A stretch of DNA of 64,000 bases from Rotaria sordida (lineage: Eukaryota > Rotifera > Eurotatoria > Philodinida > Philodinidae). This document shows positions 10,357 to 25,874 of this stretch, one piece after another. Below the pieces are notes generated by a model. The model saw nothing but the letters and a program-made list of their open reading frames with translations, ran no database searches and was not told the DNA's origin. The stretch spans positions 183,352-247,351 of the forward strand of contig CAJNOL010000116.1 of assembly GCA_905250125.1 (NCBI GenBank), written 5' to 3'. How positions within the stretch are numbered: the stretch's first letter is position 1; each line of letters starts with the position of its first letter. A program made the translations under genes and the position numbers.

Positions 10357-13300
10357 AATTTTGTACAATACTGAAAAAACAAGAACTATTCCTTTTTTTC
10401 TTGGCCTCAAATAAAACATTCGAGTTCTTACTTTTAATTCTGTTGAAATAATGTAAGAAAGATTTCTTGTCTGTTTTTAAAAATATGATAGGATAAAACT
10501 AAATTAACTCACTGATGGATGGATTGTTGTTTGACATAGATGTTATAGAGGATGTGCGCATGATTGAATTAGTGATCAATTTGTGTATCTATTTGTTTCT
10601 AAGCAGAAAAGAAGGTTAAGATAGAGACAAGAGACATAGAAAGAACGAAGGCAAATAGAAGAAATAATGCTTAATGTGTTCAACTTAGATGTTCGACAAG
10701 AAATGAAAGATAATCAGAGGAAATGTGTCAAATCTTGATTACACAGAGCATATGTGCTCTGTCAGTAATGGTCGATCGTCATCATTTCCATTATAACATT
10801 TTTGCGTCTTATTCTAGAGCATAACTCAGTATTGATATTTATGGTCATTATTCTTAAATAATAATAATATAAAAGAGCAAGTAAACTGACTTTAAGCTTT
10901 GATTTTCTAATCGACAATTCTTTTTTGCTTCTTGTATCATCGATGTAAATATCTTATTAGCTCCATCTAATTTATAAACATGAAAAGAAGTCAAAAATGT
11001 ATGAATTGGTTGAGAAAAAGGATAAAAGTTTTGCGTCGTTTTCTTTTATAATCAGAAAAATCCAATGGTTTATTGCGCAGTTAAATAAAAAGCAAAACAG
11101 AAATCATATAAATGATAAAATAATCAAAAATTGGGCGGTGAAATTGACAAACAATATATACTTACTACGAAATAAAAGATTGATGAATAGAATACAAAAG
11201 CTGAGAGTTTATTTTTCGTCTTTTTTTTTGTCTTATTCAATGTAAACGAACATCATTTGAACGAATGTAATCGCAAATAATGATGATTATAGTCGTTTTA
11301 CCGTTATATTCGTTTTGAACTAATTTGTTGTCTAACGGATTTCGGCTTGAGGTAGCGATGACATGACAATTTTCTAATGATTAAACAACATCTGACAGAA
11401 GTAAGATAGAAAAAAAACTCAGCAAAAACTTTTTCCTTTGAGAATTTTTCTGTTTTTATATTATCTTTTTTTGGCATAATAATAAAGTTCCAAAGAAAAA
11501 TAGAACGTGTCAAAAAAAAAGTTCATATAGGTGAAAATAATTCATATTTATATACGTCATGCATGTATTTCAATAAAGAATTTTCTTGTCTATTTGAGGA
11601 AAAGAAATAAAACTAACTGTGTGTCATGAATGACAAGAAAAATAGAAATAATGAATTCTTCTATTATAATCTTTGACATTCAATTGAAATTTTTAATATT
11701 ATATGAAATTTTCATGTCAAATATGATTAATGAAATAGAAAAAAAATTGACTTATAATATCTGTCATCCATCATTTTTAAGAATATCACTTAAAACGCTA
11801 ATATACTACAGTTATCTTATAGTGTCTTTGTTGTTTTTGTCGGACATGTTCTTATAATAAATTTCGTTTGATAAAAGATAGTATTTGTTACTGAAAATAT
11901 ATATTTATAGACGTTCGTTGTTTTAAGAGTTCTCCTTTTTTCTTTTTGGTTATTTCTAGTTCTCGAATAGGGTACAACCGATCGTCATGAAGCTTTTTCC
12001 AAAGTTACAGCACCTAAAATAAGAAGACACATGTTCGAGGAAAAAAACTTTAAACAAGATTTTTGCAGTTTTGTCGGAAAAACTCTGTTTTTCCATCGAA
12101 TCATATCGGACTCGCTTGCGATCCTCGTCTATGTCCGATTGAGTTGAAAATCTTTTTGTTTTAGATACCTTAGACTATACCTTAGAAATAACTCTAAGCT
12201 TTTTCAAAAACGTGCTTTCTTTATTTTATAAGAGAAATAAGTAAAGGTTCAGATTCAAAACTAGGGTGTTGTCGTTCAGGACTCTATGAATCCAAATAGG
12301 AAGATCAGAAACGAAAACAACTGATTTTACCTCCGGAAAATGCTTTCAAGTATCTGTAGTCAAAATTTCATGCCTACCCATTGTGTCGTCTTCGAGAACA
12401 TGAAATAGCGAAAAAATGAGGGATGAGTTCCTTAATCAAGACTGTCTATTGAAGTAACTAAATTTGATTAATAGAATTTATCTCTAATTAAATTAACTTA
12501 TGATTTGAGATAAGAACGTGTATGGAAGTGCGCATGATTTACATAACATATATCTAATGAGATGTAAAACAAACTGAGTCATACAGAAAAGAATGGACTG
12601 AATCGGGAAGAGAACGAACGAAAGAAGTCATAGATAGACGTGTACAATAAAACAATCATGATCGCATTATCTTGTTCTATACATTAAAATATTTTTAAAA
12701 CTATTCCAATGAAATAACCATACTTCAATAAATATGAACGAACACAACGAAAATTGAAATATTGAAATAATTTATATGAATATTCAATTTCCAATATTTA
12801 TTAAAATTGCTTGAATAAGTACAAGTAGTTATAATTGGCCAATACTGAAAAGTATTAGTCAATAATTATAATGTGAAAAAAAAACTAATACAATAGTTGG
12901 ACAACATACTTGTCGAAAAATGACTTTTAATGAGAAGTTGTTAGACGAAAATATTTATTTTGATGAATCATGTTGTGATATAAGAACTACTGATATCGAT
13001 GAAGACAATATCACGAGGTCGCAAGGTATACATAGAAAAGAAAATTCAACTGAAATATTACGGAGAAAACATGTAAAAAAAAATAAACGTATACCATAAC
13101 ATGTTTTTTATGCTATTGTATAAGAAATTATGGAAAAGAGTAAAGAAACGGTTTAAGGAGACCTTCTCCACTTGTCGGATGTTAAAATCAAAATTTTTTC
13201 GATGTTTGGTATAGCTTGGAAATGTCTTCTGTCATTTGCCATATAGCTGAGGACACTTTGTTGTTAATTAGTATTTTTATGAAACGCAACTCTTGAAACT

Positions 13301-13897
13301 CCTAGTAGAAAAACTTGTGGGGGCGATTATTCTTTGTATTCAAAATTCTCCTAATGATAATTTCTAAAGGTACTGAGAGCATCAGTCATAGATCGCTAAC
13401 ACTGCTGAACACGACCAGTTTTCGATCACTTTACTTGGAGAAATAAAGTCTTATACATACAGGAAAATTTGTTCTTCGTTTTTCTCGAAATCAGGTTTTA
13501 CACACACAAAAAAAAATAGGCCTACCAAACAGTGTCTGGTATCTGAAGAAAAAGTTCAACTCTATTGAACTTATTTCAGTTGTGAAAGCGGAATGATTTT
13601 AACCCTCCTGTTTCAGAAACTTTAGAAAGAGGGTGGAATCCTCCCTCTTTTATCAAGATTAAATGTAGTCATATAATAATGTTTTATTTTGTATCTTTCA
13701 ATGAAATATTTAAGATGAAATTTTCCTTTAGACAATTTATTCATCTAGGTTAAAGTAAAATTCAAATAGATATTTTATTATATTTCTTTTATTTTTTTTT
13801 TACAAGGATCATTGAACAGTGCATTACATGCATACTTATGTAAAAATAAATCTATATTTTATTAATCAGTTATTTTTCGTTATTTGCACAAACACCT
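10357..13897. other. 3.5-kb AT-rich intergenic stretch
   Basis: No reliable gene seen. A short imperfect hairpin lies at 12825-12878 (ATAATTGG..CCAATACT / AGTATTAG..AATTAT). The 11940-12420 and 13140-13650 blocks are less AT-rich and read like decayed non-coding transposon sequence, but no terminal repeats or protein motifs were recognised. Confidence 0.4.
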
Positions 13898-14306
13898 ATG
13901 TTAAGATTAATTCTAGTTGTTACTTTCAGTATTGTTACTATTCAAGGCGAATCTATTGTATGTATTGCAAGTTGAGCAGGTTTTAGTTAATGTCTAGGAT
14001 ATTGTTACAATTCTATTTATATTAATGCATCGACTATTATAACTTTAAAAACAAGTAAAATAAATTCAATTAATTATCCTGAAATTCAACAAGAATATTC
14101 AATTATGGAAATCAGTTGATTCACCAATTGGTTGTCTCGATTGTTATAATCAAGGTTTTGAATGGATAGATATCTATATCGATGAACAAGCTAAATATGA
14201 TGTCCAATTTGAGTATAACTCAACAATATCTAATTTTGAACCATTGGTTAATAATGTTCGAGAAATTCGTGAACGATATTTCCCAATAAATACTATAATC
14301 AGATGA
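13898..14306 (+). pseudogene. decayed small secreted-protein gene
   Basis: The ATG at 13898 opens a signal-peptide-like MLRLILVVTFSIVTIQGES. Reading then continues as VCIAS, a TGA where Trp would fit, AGFS, a TAA, then CLGYCYNSIYINASTIITL and YPEIQQEYSI. A frame change near 14100-14110 leads to a clean 65-codon stretch, WKSVDSPIGCLDCYNQGFEW, IDIYIDEQAKYDVQFEYN, FEPLVNNVREIRERYFPIN, ending at TGA 14304-14306. Composition and a Cys-x2-Cys look like a real protein of about 130 aa. I do not recognise the family. At least two stops and one frame change indicate a pseudogene. An unrecognised intron could explain the frame change but not the two stops. Confidence 0.55.
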
Positions 14307-14583
14307 TATTAAATTAACTTACGTGTCATTATTTTTTCATATTAAATTCTCTATTACATACACTATATGAGCAAGGCGTAGTACATTCCTTGAAAGATAT
14401 ATATTAAGATGGATCTCATAAAATTCAATTTTTGATTTTCGGATATTTTTCTGTTATTGTAAAGTATTTATTTTTTTGGAAAAGAAATTATAAGTAAATA
14501 AAATCAATCACAGACACGCTTAGCTAAATGTGGTTTTTTTTTGAAGTATTTAATTGGATTTATATGTATATATATATATATTA

Positions 14584-17500
14584 TTAAACAGCACCATCAT
14601 TTTTACGTTGTTGACTACGATCTTCAGTTCTATTCGAAGTTGGTTTATCTTTAGTATTTGATTTATTTGTTGCTGGTGACGATGAACGTATCATAGGTAA
14701 ATTAGTTGTGTGTTCAGATTGTTTAAGAGCATTTGATTTATGTCGTTGAGCATATGGTGAATCATTTAACTTGTTTTCATTAGGAATTAAATCAATAGCA
14801 TATTGAAGACATACACGTTGTACATTAACAGCATCAGTATGATGAAAAGGAAGTGTTGGACGAAGAATTAATAATTTACCACTTTGTGGTGAAATACTTC
14901 GAGCAACCATTGATGTTTTTGATGTACTACGTTGAACTTGAGGAAATTGTTTTGGTAAAATTTCTTCAATTCTAAAATAAAAATAAAAATAATATTATTT
15001 AGACATATTAAAAAAAACCAGTATCGAAGAAGAAGAAATAAAACAACTTGAATGCATCAGTTGATAGATAAGCTGGATAATGTTTTCTTGGTGATTTTGG
15101 TTTTGGACATAATTGTGATTTTCGTGTTTGAATATTTTTATCTGTATCATTTGTTGGACGTAATTCTTCGTGTTGTTCACGTTCCATACGTCGAAAAACA
15201 CATTCATATGTTTGTGTTGTACGTGATATACGTTTAGGTCGACGATGTTTTTTTTGTTTTTCACTTATAATTTGTTCCGTATCCGATTGTGTATGACGAT
15301 CATAATCGGTCGATGATTTAATTATATTTTGTTTCTTTTGTGGTTTTTCTTTAGGTGTTGTTTGAGACGTTTCACTATTATCTTGATCAGTTAAATTTTT
15401 AACAAGAACAGTTAAATTAACATTAACTGGTTCAATATCACTATCAGATTTTTTAACTGAACGTGGAACAATATGTCTACCGGAATCAAGTTCTGTATCA
15501 AGTGTTGATGTTGATGTTCGTTCTTTTGTTGTTGAACGACGACGATTTGTGCTTTGAAGATTATTCGATATTGGTTTCGTTGCTTTTACAGGTTTTTGAG
15601 AAATTGATTCTAGAAAATGAGAATTAAAATTTTGTTGATTACATCATAGAATTATTTTAAAATGAACCATCAATGATTTTTATTTTTGTTAAAATATGAA
15701 TGATTCATAGATTTATTTAGTTTTCACCGTCAAAAATTGATCTTAGTACAAGTATATCCAAATCATATGAAACTTTCAGGATATGTTGTGACTGTAGGTG
15801 AGAGGCTACGCTAAAAATGTTCAGCTCTATACCATGATGTTTTCGGAAGATATTCAACAAACAAGAGTCAAAAATAGTTCATTTGACAAGTCGAAATTCT
15901 CTGTAAGCTCTTATTCTATAGATTTAATTTTTTTTCTTATTTGCAAAAGCATATTCGATTGTAGTACCCTTTTTCTTAAATTTTTATAATAATAAAAAAG
16001 CTTAATTCAAAATAACCGGGCTCTGTAGCTTCACATGCTCTTTCAAACAGAAAAAAAGCTATTGGTTACAATGAAGCTCTTTCAAGACTTTTGGATTTCG
16101 CGATTAGAAAAACTGAAAAAAAAAGCATATAGTTTCTTTATATGATGATACACATCACTCAATCTGAAAAAGACTATAGATATTTCAGATAGTATATGGA
16201 ATAGTTAGTTTAGATTCATTATCTGTTAACTTCTCAGCTGAACACGATTGAAATTCATTATGATTTTCTCTACGAAAGTCTAAGAATTAGAACTAGCAGA
16301 TGCCCTATTGGATGACATTCTGACATTTTTCAGTCTCATACAGTCAACCATCTTTTTCTATTCGGACTTTACTTAAGTGGCAGTCTATTTCTTTTTTCTG
16401 TTATTTATTTACATCTTAAGATATTTGTTAGAAATAAAAAATTTTCAGGACAACCAATCTCGATTTGTTCTGCGAAATGATAAAAACGGGATTTTGAACT
16501 ATCCTCTAAGACTCTGGTGATCGTATATCAGTGTTTATGAGGAGAGGGTGCCCAAATTTCTATCGCTATACTTTAACGCTCGTTTTATATCGTATTTCAC
16601 CAAAGTGACAAAGCAAAATTCACCTTGTTGTTTTTTTAAATCTATTTTGTGATCTGTATTAGTTTCAACATCTTTTTTTTTCGATCTAATACGTCGTCGT
16701 TTTTGTTGTCCATCTTCTGTATTAACATCTGATGTTGAATCAATTGATTTATCATCAACAAGTGGAATATAATTAAGTGATTCCGCACTATTACTTCGAT
16801 GTTGTTTTTCCTTTTTTTGTTCATCTTAAAATTGAAAAGAAATTTTCATTAATAAATAAATAAATAAAAATACAAATACTATTTTACTAGTATTTTGTTT
16901 TTTATTTTTTATTGAACTTTGATTATGTTCAGCAATTTGTTCAGCATTTGGTGATAGTGGTCTTGGTAATGGAGTTTCATCATCAGTTATTTGAAGTGAT
17001 GGAACATGAACTTGTTTAATCAATTGTGATGTTTGATTATTTTCTCTAGGTGTTGTTGTAGTTGATGATGATAATTGCTTAATTTCAGAATGATCAGATT
17101 GATCTTGTTGTGATGCTGAACTAACTCGTGGTAATTTTGAAGTATTTAACTGTTCATAATCAGAATCTATAATTGATGAACGCTTAAATAAAAAGAAAAA
17201 AAGGGAAACAAGAAATAATAAAATGATAAATTTCTATTAATTTACTTTTTCACTTTGTTGTTGAGATTGTTTTGAATCCATTGTTATCGGAGTAATTGTA
17301 GTTTGATCTGTTGTTATTGATTGTTGTCCAGAATGTTTTGGTGATGATAATTGCCGTTTATCATTTGATGAAATACGTTCTTGTTTTTGTTTAGGTGATG
17401 CTCGAAGAGGAACATCAATAGCTGTTGATGAACGACGATTGTCTTTTGTATCATTATTAGTAACTGTTGGTTCTTGTTTTGTAGAACTTGCGCGACGAAA

Positions 17501-19993
17501 ACTAGACAAAAAAAAAGAAATAACAATATCATGTAAGAAATAAAAGCATTTTTTTAATATTGAACCTAGATAATTGTTTATCTCGATCTGTAACTGATTG
17601 TTGTTGACTTTGTCGACGGCTAAAAATTAAAAGAAAAAAAAAATCAATTGCAAAATTGTTGTTAATGACTGCAGGGCTATTAGGTAATTATTTTGTTATT
17701 TCCTAAGGTCGATAAATATAGTTATCCATATTTTCACTGTAATTTTAATCTATAAAATCGTATATATTTTCATTAGGATATAGTCATATTTCTTCGTCAA
17801 ATAGGATGACGGAATATGATTCGACTTGAGTTACTTATGAACTGTCTCCGTCTATATTTTGCTGATGAAGCTATTTCACTCATAACTCGCTTTACAGTTT
17901 CTTTAAAAGGACAAGATTCATTCAGTTTTAATTGTTTTATGTGGCGAATATATGTTAAAATAAAATGTATTATTCTGTTTGTATGTTATACATACCTAGG
18001 AACTTGTTGTTGTTCGATTAAACTTGTTTTTCGACTAGATGGTTTGCTGAAAATCGAAAACAATATATTTAATGAAAAAAATGAAATACTGTTTTTTTGT
18101 CAGACCTTGATAATGTTTTTCCTTGTTGATCCGATGAATTTTGTCGACTAATAGGTTTTTGTTCATCAGCAATACTTCCTCGTCTACTTGATACTTGTTG
18201 TTCAGATGCAGTACTTCCTTTACGACTTGAAGATAAATTCGGTTTTTGATCAATAATAGTTGTTTGTTGTTGCTGTTGACTTGCAACACTTCCTCGTCTA
18301 CTTAATACTTGTTGTTCAGATGCAGCACTTCCTTTACGACTTGAAGGTAAATTTGGTTTTTGATCAATAATAGTTGTTTGTTGTTGCTGTTGACTTGCAT
18401 TACTAGCTGGTCGACTTCTTGATGCAACAACATCACCATCAATAACTTTCTCATTACTAATTGAATTTGATGCTGAACCTCTACGATTTATTTCACTTGA
18501 TGGTCGAGAACGATCTTGATCTGTTGTAACAAGACTACTTGCTAAGACAGGATTTGCTGTTATCATCTGTTTAATACCTGATGGTGACGGTGGTGGACTA
18601 TTATCTTGTTCATTATCAATATCATTTGTTGGTATTTGAAGTTGTTCGCCAGGTTTTATTAATTTTAATTCTTCATTTGTTATTGTAAAATCATTGTTTA
18701 ATTTCGTTGTTGATGATTCCGAAGAATTATCATTAACTTTAGATTTAATAGCACTTGATGGTCGTGATGTTTGTTGTTGATCAATTTTATTTGTACTTCC
18801 TCGTCTTGATGCTGATGAAATTGTAACTGTTGATGGTTCAAACGTTTGTTTTTGTTCTTCATCATGATCATTCAATGGAGAAGATTGATCAATAGTTAAT
18901 ATATTTGTGTCATTTTTTGTTATTTGTGGACTTGTTATACGTGATGATGGTTGAGCTTGTTCACCAACAAATGGTGATTGTGGTCGTTGTAATTCAACAT
19001 CTGTTAATGGTTTATGTAAATCATTAGATGTTGATGAACTTGATTTAGTTCGTGATAAAGGTCGAACAATAGGTTCTACTTCTTTATTATTATCATCTGT
19101 CTTGGTATCACTTTCATTAGGTAATTCAACTTGTTTTTCATCACCAAAAATTGGTTGCTTTAAAAAAAAAATTATTTAATTTAAAATTAAATCAAACTTA
19201 TTTGATATAATACATACTGATCGTTTACTAGATGCAGATTGTATTCTTGATGTTGATGGCTTAGGTGACGTCGTATCCAAATGTGTTGTTTCATCAAGAA
19301 TATCATGTTTCGTTGCACTTGATGGTCGTTCACTATCACTAATAGTTTCTGTTTTTGAATGGAAAGGTTCATTATCCATTGTACGATTTGTATTATTTTC
19401 TTGTTCTTGTGCTGATAAATCCTGTTGAATTGGATTAGTAGAATCATCATTACCAGTATTATTTGTTTCTGTTTGAAGATTACCAAGATCATCACCATCA
19501 ATTGAACTTGCATCTTGTTGAATAGGTAATGGTGATGATTGTTCAATTAGATTATGGTGATCAATAAGAACTGATTCACTCATCGATCGTCTTGGACCTT
19601 GATTAATATGATTTACTGATGGATCAATTATATTCGGTGTCGAACTATTATCTTGATCATTAGTTAAAGGACCAGCTGTAACTAATCTTCCAGAAAGAAA
19701 ATTATTATCATCAGGTGTTATTGATTCTGATTGTAAATCTTTGATGAGATCATTCGTTTTTTTTTCATTATCTTCATTGTCAACATCATCATTAGTTGTT
19801 ACTTTACTAGTATCATTATTCATATTTGTTGTGGATTCTATTTGTTGTAATTCATCTTAAGAATAAAAATTCAAAAAAAAAAAAAATACTAGAATTAAAA
19901 AAATCTTATCTTACTCGAATCTGCAACTAATGGATTATTTGCCAGTAAACCTATTTTTCCAAGTGTTGTTGATTTATCTTCGTTATCACTCAT
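14584..19993 (-). CDS. large disordered Ser/Gln-rich protein, function unknown
   Basis: Ten exons (19993-19915, 19855-19218, 19157-18106, 18046-17996, 17619-17566, 17501-17246, 17182-16888, 16824-16624, 15609-15045 or -15048, 14971-14584) give about 1191 aa. Start is ATG 19993 (MSDNEDKSTTLGKIGLLANN). Nearly the whole protein is low-complexity Ser/Thr/Asn/Gln/Asp, expected to be disordered, with many RRGS/RKGS motifs that fit basophilic kinase sites (R-R/K-x-S). A unit of about 38 residues containing TTIIDQKPNL occurs twice in tandem. Ordered-looking parts lie only near the C-terminus: RTTQTYECVFRRMEREQ in exon 9 and RPTLPFHHTDAVNVQRVCLQ in exon 10. Introns are short except intron 4 (376 bp) and intron 8 (1014 bp, 15610-16623), where I see no identifiable insert. 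I do not recognise the family and give no function. Confidence 0.75.
18163..18403 (-). repeat. two-copy tandem coding repeat (about 38 aa unit)
   Basis: Within exon 3 of the disordered-protein gene, two adjacent units of about 114 bp encode Q(5)TTIIDQKPNL(P/S)SSRKGS then (A/T)ASEQQV(L/S)SRRGS. They differ at only a few nucleotides, which suggests a recent tandem duplication inside the exon. Confidence 0.85.
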
Positions 19994-21153
19994 AATTTTC
20001 AATACGTTTATTTCAAAAATTAATTGAATACTTTATAAAGCAAAGTCTAGAAGAAATAGATATAAAAATCAATCATTGATAACCTTGAATAAAGTTAAAC
20101 ATATAAGAAATGAAAAGACGTATTCAATCGTCTACAATGACTCTTTGACAATCAATCTGATCATTATATCGTTCCTTCACATACAAAAATAACTTGAAAA
20201 AAAAAAGAGAACTGGCAACGACAACAACAACAAAGCACACTACTGATCAATATGTTTCTATGATGAAGCAAATGGAATATAGACATTTTGTTTTTTTTTC
20301 ATCCAAATAGAAAAAAAATCACATAAGACGAAAAGTAGGTGAGAAAGAAAAAAAAAAGAAAGATTTCGTTCATGTATAGTGAAATAAATTTATTTTATCG
20401 TATTGTTAGAAACGAGCAGATATAAAGTTTCAATTAAACAAATAACACATCATGAAATGAGTATTTCACAAGTCATAGATTTTTTTTTTATTGACACAAA
20501 GATCAATAATAAAATTAAAAAAAAAATTCTTTTAGTTACAAATAAACTTTCTACACTAGTATTATCATAATATTTACATATGAATTTTTTGTTTTTTATC
20601 TTTACTACGACGTAGTTGGAATTTGATTGCCGATGTATGTCGTTAAAGAAAGGTGTTTTTACGGAATATTATAATTGTTCGGTAAAATCAGTATGTTTTA
20701 GAGTATAAACACTCAGCATCCATTGTCGGTTATTTCTTACTTTTTTTGTGTGCATTAGGTGTTCATTAGAAGTAATGCAAAGAAAGAAAGAGCAATATAA
20801 AACATCACATCTTTTTTCTTGTCTTTATATTCAAATGTATTGCAACAATTGCTTGTCAATCACCATTAAAGCAAGTTCAAAAAAAAACATACCTAGAAGG
20901 TCTTTTTCTTTATAAGAATAACATCAAATGATATAAAGTTGAAGTAAAATCTCTATGCCATGACAACAAACAAATGAATAATATTCTTTTTTTTTTTCTT
21001 ACACTTCAAACCTTATTGTATAAAGAAACTGCTGATTAAAATATTGTCTTATTCTTCTGATCCCAGTTAATTGATGTTTCTTTTTTATTTCTTTTTAACA
21101 ATAAACAAAAGAAAAAAAAACGAAAATTAAGAATAACAATCGAACAAAATTCA
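19994..21153. other. intergenic: promoter side of the disordered-protein gene, 3' side of PRMT3
   Basis: About 1.16 kb, AT-rich with A- and T-runs. No coding or RNA signal recognised. Confidence 0.45.
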
Positions 21154-25776
<4,623 letters not shown>

Positions 25777-25874
25777 ATCTAAAAATAAAAATATATATAT
25801 ATCATGGAACAAAAAAAATACTGCTCATAGTTAATATAAAATAGATTGTACAAAACAAAAAAAATAAGAAAACA
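25777..25874 (-). promoter_or_regulatory. 98-bp intergenic gap with candidate trans-splice acceptor
   Basis: Between the stop of the upstream zinc-module gene and the PRMT3 ATG, read on the minus strand, the sequence ends in a T-rich tract and TATTTTTATTTTTAG two bases before the ATG, a canonical 3' splice site. No matching cis donor is evident in the gap. Bdelloid rotifers are known to use spliced-leader trans-splicing, so this could be an operon junction. A 5'-UTR cis intron is the alternative. Confidence 0.45.

Noticed and set aside
10084-10374. Open frames running through the tRNA-Lys pair on both strands
   Set aside because: They only translate the repeated tRNA genes and are not proteins.
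10997-11857. Two short plus-strand frames and one minus-strand frame
   Set aside because: Lys/Ile/Asn/Phe-rich text expected from AT-rich DNA, with no conserved block.
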